Positions 33,880 through 46,040 of a stretch of 64,000 nucleotides of DNA are shown here, in pieces. Position 1 is the first letter of the stretch. The number at the start of each line of letters is the position of its first letter. This DNA is from Phyllostachys edulis (Eukaryota > Streptophyta > Magnoliopsida > Poales > Poaceae): positions 86,077,333-86,141,332 of the forward strand of contig CM070548.1 of NCBI GenBank assembly GCA_036346405.1, written 5' to 3'. Below the pieces are notes generated by a model, which worked only from the letters and a program-made list of their open reading frames with translations, was not told the origin of the DNA and made no database searches. The position numbers were made by a program, and so were the translations under genes.

Positions 33880-36800
33880 TATCTTACTGTAAAGATCTTC
33901 TGATTATTGGCACTTTCGAATGATATATCTTTTCAAAATCAAACATTTCTAACACCTTTTGAGAGTAGGTTGACTGATGCACTAATATCACTTCAAGAGC
34001 ATGCTCAAGCTGCAAACCTAGACAATATTTGATTTTACCCAAATATTTCATTTTAAACTCCGACTCCAGGTAAGTGCTTGCGTTCTTAATACCTTCTAGG
34101 GTTTCGATGATATTCAGATCATGTATATATACTGAGATTATACAAAATCCTTCTTGTGATCGTCGTATAAATACACAAGGACAATTCTCATTGTTCGTGT
34201 AGCATTTCTCGCATAGAAAGTCGCTTCAAACGATTATATCACATCCTGCCTGATTGCTTAAGTCCATACAGTGACTTTCGGAGTTTCACACTTTACATAT
34301 TTCTTTTTGCTCTATCTTGGTTTGGGACAGAGATACATTCAGGTATCTTCATATAAATATCTGAATCTAAATTTTCATAAAGGTATGCAGTTACCACATC
34401 CATCAATTTCATTTCTAAATTCAAGTTTACTGCCATTGAGATTAAATATCTAAAGGTAAGTCTGCTCATGAACGAGGAATAGGTTTCTTCATAATCAACT
34501 CCTAGACGTTGAGTGAAACCTTGTGCAACGAGCCTTACTTATTATCATTTCTCTTTCGAACAAATACCCACTTATACCCTATGGGGTGCACATAGAGAGG
34601 CGTGCGGCTTACAGGCCTAAACACATCTATTTTATTTAGAGACAATAATTCTGTTTCTATTGCCTTCTCCCAATGTTCTCAATCTGATCTTTTCTCACAT
34701 TCAGCAAGCGATGTAGGCTCTGGATCAAGTTCGATGATTGTGGCAATTTTCTTTGCAAAGTAAATGTCGATATTGGCTGTTGTCTTATTCATAGATTCTC
34801 CCGTGATCACAAAGTTTATAACTATTTCTTTATGGGACGATTCTTCTAATGCTTCTACTTGTCTACCGCTGCTTTTAATTACGGGGGCAAGTCTCTTTAG
34901 TTTTTCAGCTCCGATGTGTGCGCACACATGCATACTAATATCTCCCTTCGTGGGAATGTTCAAATTCGGTATGCCTTTTATGAAGGTTCTATACTGGTTC
35001 CAGGTCTCAACTGGCTCCCCTTTTGGTTCTGGGGAACTTTAGTGATTGGCTGTGTCAAGTCCTTCTTATCCTTTTTCACCAAACGTCCCCGGTTACGTGG
35101 GATTCGAAGGGCCGGAGTTCTCGTCCTTTTCTGAGGCCTTAGGATAGGATTAGGGATACATTCATTGGTATTTCAACCCTCTCTGGTGCATTGCGTGCAG
35201 GCACATGTGACTTGGTCACACTCTTGAAATCACTAAAGTGATCAGGCAGTTGATTCACTAATACTTGCAAATCAGTTATCTTCTGGATTTCAATTGTCTT
35301 CTAGACTTCAATTATTTTCTGGACTTCTCTATTTGCTTCACTAGTGCGTGGGTCATGTGCATGGATTTCCATGGTTTGCCACGTTATTTCCCGATATTTT
35401 TCATCAAGGGGTTAATTTTCTCCCCCTAATGACGAAAAACTATCATCATCAAATATACTATGAGTGAAAAAGGCTACATGCAAGTCTCCAGTCATAGAGT
35501 CCAAATAGCTGATTATGGATGTTGTCTCAAAACCAACGTATATCCCATACTTACGGAGATGGTCCATTACAGTTCATTGACCCTTGCGCTAGTTGTATAG
35601 GGGAATGGATGTTATATGCCGGTGGTCTAAAATTGATAAGAGTTGCTGCGTGCAGGACTGCGTGTTCCCAACATGTAGTTGGTAAATTACAATTCTTCAA
35701 AGTGATCGAGCAATAAATTTAATCCTTTTAATTAAGGAAAAATTAGCTCAGTGACATCGCGTTAGGACGTTATCGGAGGAACGACACTCCGTTCATCACG
35801 CATTGGAAAATAACAATGTGAACACCGAAAAATTAGACGAATGACATCGCAGCCAATTACTTCCGTTTTCAAAAAAATTTAAATATAGATATTGAGCTAA
35901 AAAAATTATCATTTTTTTTGTGGAGCCTCCCGACACAGTTTAATTGCTTGTGTATTTTTTTTCAAAACTTTATATGTTCTGATTTTGTCTCTAAAATTCA
36001 TTTATGTATACTATTTGTAGGAATTTTCTAATATAGAAAATGAGGTCCCAATATTATGAAATTTTTTTCAGACTCCTTATATAGTGGACTTGATTGTATA
36101 ATTTTTCCAGAATTTTACAAAATTAAGTAATGCAATTTCATAATGTCCACTGTGTGAGGAGTCTAATATTTCCTAATGTAAGGACATTATGAAATTGCAT
36201 TAATTAATTTTATGAATTCTAAAAAAATTAAACAATTAAGTACACTGACTGAAAAAAATCATAATGTTTGGACCTCATTTTTATATTAGAAAATTCCTAT
36301 AGAAACTATACATAAATGAATTTTAGAGACAAAATCAGAACGTATAAAGTTTTGAAAAAAATACACAAGTAATTAAACTGTGTCGGGAGGCTCCACAAAA
36401 AAATTGATAATTTTTTGAGCTTAGTTTCTATATTTAAAAATTTTTGGAAACGAAAGTAACTAGCGGTGATGTTATTCGTCTAATTTTTTGGTGTTCGCGA
36501 TGTTATTTTCCAGTGCGTGACAAACGGAGTGTCATTCCTCCAATTACGTCCTAACGCGATGTCACTGAGCTAATTATCCCTTTAATTAATGCCCCTGCTA
36601 GTCCATTCTGGGTGTGGACATGCGGTATGAAATGCTCAATTTTAATTGTCATTTCTATGCAATACTCATCAAATGCATTCGAAGTAAATTCTCCAGCGCT
36701 GTCCATTCTGGTGGACTTCACATGATGATCAGGAAAATTATTTCTAATTTTAATTATCTGCGAGATTAGCTTTGTAAAAGCGTGGTTTCTCATAGACAAT

Positions 36801-38300
36801 AAATATACGTGCGACCATTTCAAAAAAGTATCAATGAGCACCATAAAAATACCTAAATGGCCCTGACAGGGGGCTGTATAGGACCGTAAATGTCTCCCTG
36901 GATATGGTCTCGGAATGCAGGGACTTCATCCTTCGCTTTCAGAGTAGAAGGTCTAGTAATTAATTTCCCGGTGACATACGCGGGGCACACGAAATCTTCC
37001 TGATTTGGGAAATTCTTTACATCTATATTGTGTCCCTGTGAATTGTTAATTATATTTCTCATCATTCTAAGACCTGGGTGACCTAATCTATCATGCTAGA
37101 GATAGAAAAGTTCAGAACTTCTAAATACGGTTTTCAGGACAGTATAGGCTACGAGTGCCTTAATATTAGTGTAGTATAGCTCAGTTTCATATGAAGGAAG
37201 TCGTTCTAATACCCTTTTTCACTTTCTTCACGCTATGCAATGAGCAGATATTCCTTACCATACTTTTCTTCAGTCTCTACGTGGAAATCGTTACCATCGG
37301 GGGTATAATTATGGCCCTTCCTAAGCCTATTATACAAGTATCGCTGCCAGCGATTATCGTAGGACTACCAACATTCTTGCTGATCGGCTAAAAGAACTTT
37401 GTCTCTCTCAAGATGGTATTCGTTGTGCTGCTATCTGCTAAGCACACTTCCTCTATAGGGCGCCACACGAGCTCTAATACTTCAGATACTAGAACATAAC
37501 TTGCTATTATAAATACAGGAAAAATAAACCCTGCAGGACTCATCATAGGAATTTTAATGCTTTGCTCTCCTAGAGCTTACAACCGTTATTCATAAAATAA
37601 TTCAATGTTCTGCTACAATCACAAACTGCAAGTGACTGTAAAAAGATCTAAGTGCAATGCGTGCACTAGATCGAATCAGCGAAGTATGTAGAAACTTCTG
37701 TCTGAATCTGCTCCATGGTGATCTTCTCCTCTTAGGAAACTACGGCTACGGCCGCTGCGATGTCCAAAGGAGGGGTGATGGGGCTGCTACTGGGCTGTCC
37801 ACATCCATGAGTGCAACTAATGGTGGTGGATCCTCTATGCCTGCAATGGCAAGGTGTGCCTCATGCTATCATTTGCCCTTCTTTTTAGACTGGAAAGCAT
37901 CAATAACGTGTGACCCACAACCTTACCCTTCTTGTCCCCCTCTTTTGTGCGAGGCTTCCTCACCTTGTAGTTGCTAGCATTGGCTTCATGGCCAATATTG
38001 CTACTAGACGGCTGTGAGATGTAGTTCTTCCTTAGAATATCATCTTGAGCTTCCGCAACTTGCATGGTGTCAATCAGTTTGGCATACTTCTTGTAGTCGT
38101 CTTGACGATAGTTGCGTGTGGATTGCACCACATTCGGGTGAAAGGTAGAGAGAGTCTTCTCAATCTTCTACTCATCTGTGGTTATCTTACCACAGAATTG
38201 AAGACTGGTACAAATTCTGACCATGCTGGGTAAGTTCTTCGAACTCCTGGTTCGTGATGCCAATCATCTTCATATTCATGTAAAGAGTTCATAAGATTAC
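33880..38300 (-). pseudogene. Decayed Ty1/Copia polyprotein (gag, integrase, reverse transcriptase)
   Basis: Minus strand, from high to low coordinates: gag-like sequence at about 38280-37835 (ITNQEFEELT then DDYKKYAKLIDTMQVAEAQ); the GAG-pre-integrase zinc-type region and integrase at 37065-36593 (CPAYVTGKLI, AFRDHIQGDIYGPIQP, RMDSAGEFTS, HTQNGLA); its continuation at 35716-35400 beyond an inserted foldback element; and the reverse transcriptase at about 34680-33930 (RLVAQGFTQRLGVDYEETYS, KLRKSLYGLKQSGRM). Many stops and frameshifts break it, and RNase H and both LTRs were not found. It is an old, non-functional copy. Confidence 0.85.
35727..36589. mobile_element. Mutator-type foldback (long-TIR MITE), duplication TTTAATTAA
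   Basis: The element is 35736-36580 (845 bp), almost all of it inverted repeat: left arm about 35736-36152, right arm about 36183-36580, with a short loop around 36153-36182. The ends read GGAAAAATTAGCTCAGTGACATCGCG and, reversed, GGGATAATTAGCTCAGTGACATCGCG. The flanks are perfect 9-bp repeats TTTAATTAA at 35727-35735 and 36581-36589, the duplication length of Mutator-like elements. It has no coding capacity and splits the integrase of the antisense Copia relic. Confidence 0.93.
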
Positions 38301-38986
38301 AGCTGGTAATTTGCATAAAATGGTTGCAAAATTGTCGTAATACCCTTCGAATTCTCGGTTCGCGATCCCGTATTTTTCTATATGTTTTTCATGATCTACA
38401 GTTATTTTTAGTGATTAAAAGCAATATAAACAATCACAAATAATCAAAACAGCAAATACAATATATAAATTGCATAGAAATAATAACAACAAAGTTAAAT
38501 ATGCTTCAAATGTTCAAGATGATTCAAAATTGAATTCCCAAGGCCCTTTTTTGTTGGAAAATGAATTTTTGGCGAATTCTGCAATTTTCAGGGGTTAAAT
38601 CGCAAAATTTCAGTTCTGAGAAAAATTTTTACGTAATTTCAGAAAAACCCGAGGGCCTTTTTGCAAAATTTCCTTTTGATTTTCCACCGGATGGGCCCTC
38701 TTCTTTTTAGTCTATTATTGAATGGGCCGGCTTGGCCCATCGCACCATCTGGCCTGCTCCGCCTTCTTCAAAACAGGGAGCTAGGGAAACTAGCTCCCTT
38801 GCTCGGTGGCGGTGGCACACAAAAGGCATCCGACGGGAGCCCGTGCGAGGCACTGGGAGTGGCGCGGCCGACCGTCGACAGGTCGGTGCGGCGGAGCCAC
38901 CTAGAGCCGACGGTGTTTGCAAGCACTGACCTACAGGCGACGCAGTAGGCGGCATGGCGTAACTTGAGGCGACGGGTGTGGTCGTG
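38301..38986. other. Region between Copia relic and Gypsy LTR
   Basis: AT-rich to 38690, then GC-rich to 38986 with chance frames on both strands. No domain seen; it may be part of another LTR. Confidence 0.35.
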
Positions 38987-40717
38987 TGTAACATCCCGAT
39001 TTTCAGAGCTTTTTGAAAGTTTTCAATTTAAAATTAACCATTCGATTTTATTGGATTAATAAAGCTTGAACTTGAAATTTTAGAAAATGAAAACCATTTA
39101 AATTGAGTTAATCAAACTTCAATTAATTCAAAATTGGTTTATTTGAATATTCTTGAGCTTTACTGAATTTAAAGTAAAAAAGAGTGCATTAAGTTTCTTT
39201 TTTCTTCTTGGATTTTCTGGAATTTGAAACGGGTTTTCCTTTTTGCCCAAAAGCCAAAAATAATTTATTTGGAAAATCAAAAGCTAAAGTTAAGTTATAA
39301 ATAATTTTATTAAGTTCCAAATAATTCAAGGAATTTCTGTGTATTTTTCTAGAATTTTTGGACCTAATTAACTATTTTTTAAAAAGCCTTTTCAATTTCT
39401 TGAATTATTTAAATAAAAAATCCATTAAAAATCCTCTTTGAGCCCTCGGACCGAATTCGCTCAGCCCACTCCTATTCCTTCCCCAGCCCACTTCCGCGTG
39501 GCCCATCCTCTCGCTCGTGGCCCCGCACCGCACCGCTTCCTTCTCTCTCTGACGCGGCGGGCCCACACGCCAGCGTCACTCCACGCCGCGCCTCTCCTCA
39601 CTTCGCTCTCACAAAGCAGGGGGCAGGCAGCTGTCAAGCATCGTCACCCGTCATCTTCTCGCGTTTCGCCCATTGAACGCCCATGCCGCCCTTCGCACAT
39701 GCCCGCGTCACCACCTGTCGCCTCCGCTCATCCGCGCCACCGTTTTCAACGCGCCTTAACTCCGTTGACTTCCTCCGCACCCATTGCCCTGTTTTCCTCC
39801 CTTCTACTTGCCCCCGTCGCCTCTAGCGCCGCCTCATGCCCTGCGGCGGCCGAGCTTCGCTTGTGCGCCCATGCCGCTCCCGTCTCTCTCCTCCTCCCCA
39901 CTGCCTATAAAAGCGCGCACCCAGCGCCCCTTCTTCCCCTCTTTCATTTCCCCCAACCCACTCCCTCTCTCTCTTGCCCGCAATCGCCCCGATTTTGAGC
40001 TTCCAAAGCTCCGACCGGAGCTTCTTCCGTCGCCTTTAGCGCCGCCGTGGGAGCTCTTCAGCCGCCTCTGCCTCCACCTCCACCGCCGACATCGCATGGG
40101 TGCAGGCCACCCTGTTCGCTCACCTACTCCACCCGGAGCCCACCGGAGCGCCACCGCCACTTTGCCCCAATCTCGGCACCACTCAACTCCTCGTCGCCGG
40201 CCACCATGTCGCACCCCTCCACTGCTACACCGCGCATTAGGTTCGGTGAGGTTGTGCCCTCCTTTCCCGCACACCCACGAGGCTCGCCGTGGCGTGTAGC
40301 GCCGGCGAGCCTACGCACCCGAGCGCCGCCGTCGCCTTTGTTGACATGGCTGCCACGTCCGTGCCACATAGGCGCCACCTCGCTCGCCTCTGCCTGTGTG
40401 GCGTGCACGTGTGTCACGCACGCGTGGCGGGCCCTGTGCCGCGAGCCGGGTCCACCATGTGCCCAGTCCACCACCTTGGGGCCCACGTGTCAGCGGCTCA
40501 GCTTTTTCAAATTAAAAATAATTCCGAAAATCCGAATTTCCCAATTTCATCATTTCATGTATTTTCAATCTTCTAGACGCCCGTTCTCCTCCGTTCGAAC
40601 TTCGATTCAAGCGATTCAAATTTCTAAACTCATCTAAAATCAAGATCTATCTATCTACACCAAAATTATTCAATTTGGAGTTCATTTGAATTCATTTGAA
40701 TTCAATTTGCCGGGCCA
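38987..40717 (+). mobile_element. Gypsy (Tekay-like) LTR, 3' part missing
   Basis: Begins TGTAACATCCCGATTTTCAGAG, like the LTRs at 47791, 52925 and 58296, and follows them through the AT-rich start, the GC-rich middle (TATAAAAG at 39906) and TTTGAATTCATTTG to about 40717. The last roughly 1.5-2 kb that the other LTRs have (with CTCTGCAGAGT) is absent. Confidence 0.75.
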
Positions 40718-40879
40718 TGCAAGAATTGCCGAAGACCGTGAGTATCGAGTAGAATGTTGGGTAAAGCTACTAAAGTCATTTGGAAAAGATTTTGAGTTGG
40801 TCGTTTTGTTTTGGTTAGTTGTTTCGGCCTATCCCCCTAAGTTCCTCCTTTCTTTCCTAAGTCTTTGAAGATCTAGCAG

Positions 40880-41735
40880 ATGGTGACTACTTGCAACCAA
40901 GCGATGGCAAAGACGTGATCGAGACAGAGGGACTGAGGGTGACCAAGGAACCCCGCTTCCACCACCACCACCCCCTCCAGCTGAAGGACCCGATTGGAAC
41001 CAAATGATGGTCAACCAAGCTCAACTGATTAGTTTGCTCGCGCAATCAATCAACAACACACAGAACTTGCAAGCCGCTGCAGCAGCTCAACCTCAAGCTT
41101 ACGCTCCACCTCCTCCAAGGGCCAATATATCTGAGTTCATGAGGATACGTCCTCCAACCTTCTCTAACAGCACCGAGCCAATGAAAACTGACGATTGGCT
41201 CAGGACAATCGGCAAGAAACTGGATATGGTCTAGTGCAGTGACCGTGAGAGAGTCATGTTCGCCTCTCACCAGCTAAATGGACCGGCGTCAGAATGGTGG
41301 GACAATTTCACCCAGTCTCACGTTGATGCTCAGACTATTACTTGAGATGAGTTTATGCAGGCTTTCCGCCGTGTACACATTCCATCAGGCATGATAACCC
41401 TAAAGAAGAAAAAATTCCGCTCCTTGCGCCAAGGCAGTCGCTCCGTCAATGAGTATCTACACAAGTTCAATTAGTTAGCTTGCTATGCACCCGAGGATGT
41501 TGCAACTGATGAAGCCAAGCAAGAACGTTTCTTGGAAGGACTTAATGATGATCTCTCTGTCTGCCTCATTGCTCAAGATTACCCCGACTTCCAACAGTTG
41601 GTAAACAAGGCTATCCGCCAGGAAGACAAGCACCAAGAAATAGAAAGCCGCAAAAGGAGGAAGGTAAATCAGAAGTTCAACCCTGGGGGTTTTCCCAAGC
41701 CCCGCCCCACCCAGCCTCAACCACCGCGGCAATGA
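40880..41735 (+). pseudogene. Decayed Gypsy gag (capsid region)
   Basis: One reading frame with the Ty3/Gypsy gag (retrotrans_gag) signature: MRIRPPTFSNSTEPMKTDDW, HQLNGPASEWWDNF, FRRVHIPSGM, FRSLRQGSRSVNEYLHKF, FLEGLNDDLSV. Three in-frame stops interrupt it: TAG at 41232, TGA at about 41343 and TAG at about 41472. The last stop (41733) is made by the start of the next element. The zinc knuckle and all of pol are gone. Confidence 0.85.
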
Positions 41736-42180
41736 AGATTTCAGTCTTCCCCATCTAAGAACAATGCAAGAACACAAGAACATAGCAGTAGATTGAACAC
41801 AGAGATATGAGGGGACTTCTAGCTTCTCTTTATTACTCTCCTGTAAACGATAATACAATGGTTGGGGGTCTCCTCCTTTATATAGTCTTTAGGGTGGATG
41901 AGGAGCTCATTATGGGCCAGACCCGATCTGAGCCCAAGGTTTCCTAATACTGTTCACGCCGTGTCCAGCACACATGACCGTGCTCATGCCGGGGAGACTG
42001 CTGCAATCATCCGTGTCTGTCTTTCCACCGCATTTTTGCCTCCTTTGCTTTGCTCTGCCCAAACTTGTAACGGCATGTACAAGGATCCATGCTGGCTGGA
42101 TGCTCCAAATATCCACGTCGATACCGGGCTTCTAGCTCAGATGGACCAGGTGCTTGCAGACTATCAGAGTAACCTACAGA
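41733..42180 (-). mobile_element. Antisense LTR end (Copia-like), R/U5 portion
   Basis: On the minus strand GACTATATAAAGGAGGAGACC (TATA at 41877-41884) is followed by AATAAA (41829-41834) and a 3' end ...GACTGAAATCTTCA at 41733, directly abutting the gag frame. This is the layout of a short LTR promoter, transcript start and polyadenylation site. The upstream limit and a target duplication were not found. Confidence 0.5.
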
Positions 42181-42780
42181 AGCTGCGGTTGCCTCACTGA
42201 CAAATAGCGGAGGAACTCGCTTGGAGCGCCGCGTTGTGGCCAAGGCATGCCTCCATCACGCGTTTTTGATCGGGACCACGCCGACGTGCGCGAAATCTCC
42301 TGAGCCCACGAAACATTGTCAATGCTTGGGAAGATGAAGACACAGAAATGACGGCGACAATGACCAGATCTGGCAGGACAACGACGACGGAGAGCATCGG
42401 ACGGAGGTGGGCGATGAGGGCGACGACGGGCGGGTGGAAGAGGCGGTGTATCATGGTCGGTGTTGGTGAAGAAGTGGCATCGCAGCAGAGGAGGAGGACG
42501 GCGCCGGGGGCGGGATGCAATGGTTGCGCCGGGATCTATCAGCGACGACGACTCCTGGGTTGTAGTGAAGACCAAATCCGGACGACGACGACCTCTAGCT
42601 GACGGCGACCTTTGGTTGGTGGGCGGCGACAAGGAGCTATGCAGCGGGGCTAATGAATCGAGAGGGAGGAATGGGAAAGTGAAATGAGAGAACGGGAGAG
42701 AGAGAGAGAGAGAGAGTGGGGCGAGAAAAGAAATGGTGAGGAATGGGCTCGCTAACAGGTGGGCCAATGGCCTAGATTGT
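42181..42780. other. GC-rich sequence of unknown origin
   Basis: Open frames on both strands are arginine/proline-rich shadows of GC-rich DNA. A short (GA)n run lies at 42691-42716. It could be the U3 of the antisense LTR or a captured gene piece; I cannot decide. Confidence 0.3.
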
Positions 42781-43722
42781 AATATGTTTTGTGCTTCTAG
42801 GGTTCTTTATGCAAAAAAATGGACTAAAGTGGTAAATATAAAGAAAGCAAGGGCTAAAACGCAAAGTTTTTTGGGATCATTTGAAGCTACCATGCATGAG
42901 TGAGTGGGAGTTTTGGTGATGTCTTGATAGGCTTATGTCTAGGTGGAGGGTGTGAGTTCTATGACATAAATTGGCGTTCTCAGTAGTCTGTTGTTAAACG
43001 GTAGGCTCATTTTACTCCTAATTGCGTTGATGCAGACTCTTTAGAGTTACCCAAGGCACATTTCTGCATCTAAACTAACTAGAGTGTCACTTGACGAATA
43101 AGGATGTTATGAACCTAAGTCCACTTGAACCCACAATTGTTGTTCCGAGGTCTATGCAACATATTCATTTAAATTTCCCTTTACATTTCGAAATGAGAGA
43201 GGGAAAGAAGATGTTGTTAGATGCACAGTATATCCTTGCCCACTATCACCCTTATCCTCTCATGTCTCTCTCTCTCAAACCACTAGACATGCATCCATTT
43301 CCACTAGTTTTTAGCTTATTTAGTACGTTTTTTAAAATAAAATAATAAAAATAGTCCTCGTAAATGAAATATTAAAAATAACATCCGTACTACATAAAAA
43401 TAGTAAGATGGACATATAATACATCCAAAGTTCACCGTCTCACACCTCCTGCTGCGATGCATGTGGGTTACTAGTCAGCAACCGTGAAGTGGGCACGGCA
43501 ATTATTCGAGGCTAGAACTGTTTACCAATGATGCATGACCGCACTAGGCTTGCATTTCCTCCTCTTAACTGAGAGCTCACAGGAAGTTGGCATGCAGATT
43601 TAAGCGCCCAAATCTCAATAACATCGAAGTAAAGCAGTGTCTTTGATAGTACTAGCTATAGTACCATGATTTAGAGAGACCTGCACTTTATCAAGCTGTT
43701 TTGCAAATTACATAGAACCTTA
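42781..43722. other. AT-rich intergenic DNA
   Basis: No recognisable gene or element ends. The 43091-43345 open frame has no domain. Confidence 0.35.
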
Positions 43723-44262
43723 AGTAAATTTCAGAAAACCTAGGTATTAGGGCTTTGGTAGCATAAAACCATATGTTTTGTAATTTTTTCACAAAACCAC
43801 ATGTTTTCAGATACTTGGTTACACTTAATCCAATTTCATTTATATCCCCTCATATCCCACCCGTCTGACATGTTGGGCCCACAAAGAAATCGATGTCGAT
43901 CGCCGCCCAACTATGGTGGCCCCGCCTTCCTCCCGCTCAGCCTTGGTTGTGCCGCGAAGGCCTACTTGCGCACGCGAACTGTGCGAGAGAGGTTATCGCT
44001 TCACGCCTTAAGGCCACGCGCTTGGGTCTCCTCCCCACATTGTCGGGTGCAATCGTGGCACCGGGCGAACACGTGGCCTCCACATCCCTCTTCGACCGCT
44101 AGCTCAAGACTCTTTGTGGGCCCAATATATCGGACATGTGAGATATGAGGGAATATGGATGAAATTGAATTAAATGCAACAATGTGCCTCAAAGCCTATG
44201 GTTTATCTATGATTCTGTGTTACTAATGTCTCGACACATAAGATTTTTTGAAATTTACTCAA
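43723..44262. mobile_element. Foldback element with GC-rich core
   Basis: Inverted arms: left TAAGTAAATTTCAGAAAACCTAG ... CAATTTCATTTATATCCCCTCATATC ... TTGGGCCCACAAAG (to about 43888) and the matching reverse sequence at about 44110-44262. The core, 43890-44105, is GC-rich and unlike the arms, as in Mutator-like elements that carry captured gene fragments. Possible imperfect target repeats (ATAGAACCTT/ATAACCTTG) flank it. No transposase. Confidence 0.6.
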
Positions 44263-44474
44263 TAACCTTGGCACATGGCAAGATGGCCATACAATTACCA
44301 ACACCCGATTTAACGCAATTATTCTGGGTCGTACCCGAGGGATGTGCACTTACGACTACCATCGACCACCACCGTTGGTTTCGGCCGAATCACACATAAA
44401 GTAAGGTCCAATCAAGGATACGTTTTTCCCCCACTAAGGATATGGCTTTTACATGCCTTCCCGATTCCGCTTTC

Positions 44475-45137
44475 GAGCTTTTCAGTGGTGGCCAAACGGC
44501 CGGCCCGACCCATTCTGACATATGAACTAAACGAGTCGTGTTGTAACGTGTCGGCGAGATAGCTCAGGTACGATTCAATAACCTTTCGGGCCGTGTCGTG
44601 TCGGCCTAAGCCCGTTTAGCTCAACATACCAATTCCGACCCACTTAGCCTGTTAGATCAAAAATTCAGAAAAATAAAAACAAAATAAACAAAAAATCAGA
44701 AAAATGTGTAGAATCCAGAAGCACATATGAAAATTGTAAAAAAAAATGAGACAAACATATTAAAAATGTAACAAAGAATCTTATTAATGTTCAAATGGCT
44801 GCATGGTTAAAACATTTGCCATTTAGCCCATAAGACATGAAAAATTAAAAAAATGCTAGAAAAAATATTTTTAAAAACCAAAATAAATAAATATATATAC
44901 TTATAAAATGAACTATATAAAATTTAAAAACTACAAAATAAAACCATATAAGTATTAAAAATAAAAATAAAATCATATAAATATTAAGAAATGATAATAA
45001 AATCATATATATCTATAGTAAAAATCAACGGGCCTAACTGACTGGGTCAGATCCTGGTCATGTCGAGGCGTCGTGCTAAGGTGACGGCTTGAGACCGGGC
45101 CGGCCGGCACAACCGTCTAGCCACCTCTAGAGCTCCT
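44475..45137. mobile_element. hAT-type non-autonomous element, imperfect 8-bp duplication
   Basis: The element is about 44483-45129 (647 bp), with inverted ends CAGTGGTGGCCAAACGGCCGG and (reversed) TAGAGGTGGCTAGACGGTTGTGCCGGCC. Flanks are GAGCTTTT (44475-44482) and GAGCTCCT (45130-45137), 6 of 8 identical. The interior is AT-rich with arms rich in CGGGCC; no transposase. Confidence 0.7.
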
Positions 45138-46040
45138 ATCTTTCCCGATTTCATTAGGTGTAGATCAAGTGCAGGTAAGAACGGACTAAGAGCTGGTTCG
45201 TATAAAAGGTGCTACTTCCATATATACATGTAGGATATGAATGATGTTAATATAGTAATTGCAAGCAAAGCTGTTCATGAGTTACAGCAACGACGCTGCA
45301 CTGGAAAAGCGATGGATCAAATCAATGCATGTCCCGTTCGTGCTTCACATGCACCCCCCCACACCAATCTTTTCAGCTGCAACAACGTCGCCACCGCGGT
45401 TACCATCTTATTCCCGCAACCGCGGGCCAAGCATCTCCCTGCTTCAGTTCATAAACAAATCACCAGTGTCTTAGTGATCTACCCTTGCAAGTACACTAGC
45501 AATACTTTGAAATTTCTTTGTGATAGTAAAAGAGTAAATCTTTACGCTTACCTGATCAGTGGTCACCGTAGGAAATCCTAGGAGATGCATACGGCCAAGG
45601 CTGCAACGGCAGTACAAACAGTACAAATTGATAATGATACGACTGCAATACGACAAATGGGCAATAAATAGGGATGTCGTGAGCAAAGGTAAGTGCCGTG
45701 CGTAAAGGTAGCAGTAAGTAGTACGTATTGTACATTCTTTTTTTTCAGTACTAGCATGTTTGAGTCTTGTATTTACAGAGACGATGGTCGGGGATTTTTT
45801 TTTTTTTTTGCAAAACTAGCGTCCTGCCGTACGGTCATCATGCGGTAGCCGCTCCATGCCCGTCACATCGTAGCTGCCACACGTCCGTCGTGCGGTGGCG
45901 TTGCTGCACGACCACCGTGCGGTGTGGCTGCCGCACGGTCGCCGTGCGGTTGCCCGTCCGGCCGCCATGTGTCCTCCCTTCCCCGGTTAGGGTTTAGATT
46001 AGGGTTAGGGTTTAGTTTAGGGTTTCGGTGGATTAGGGTT
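45138..46040. other. Intergenic DNA with GC-rich and telomere-like patches
   Basis: 45840-45975 holds repeated (C)GTGCGGT motifs. 45983-46045 has short runs of TTAGGGTTTAG-like sequence resembling plant telomere repeat units but degenerate. No gene. Confidence 0.4.

Noticed and set aside
39438..40637. Long proline/serine-rich frames in the Gypsy LTR
   Set aside because: They lie in the GC-rich leader of the LTR and equivalent frames exist in all strands and in the LTR at 48260-49320; no domain.
42174..42767. Minus-strand 197-codon frame
   Set aside because: Low-complexity, partly a (GA)n microsatellite read as SLSLSL; no family resemblance.
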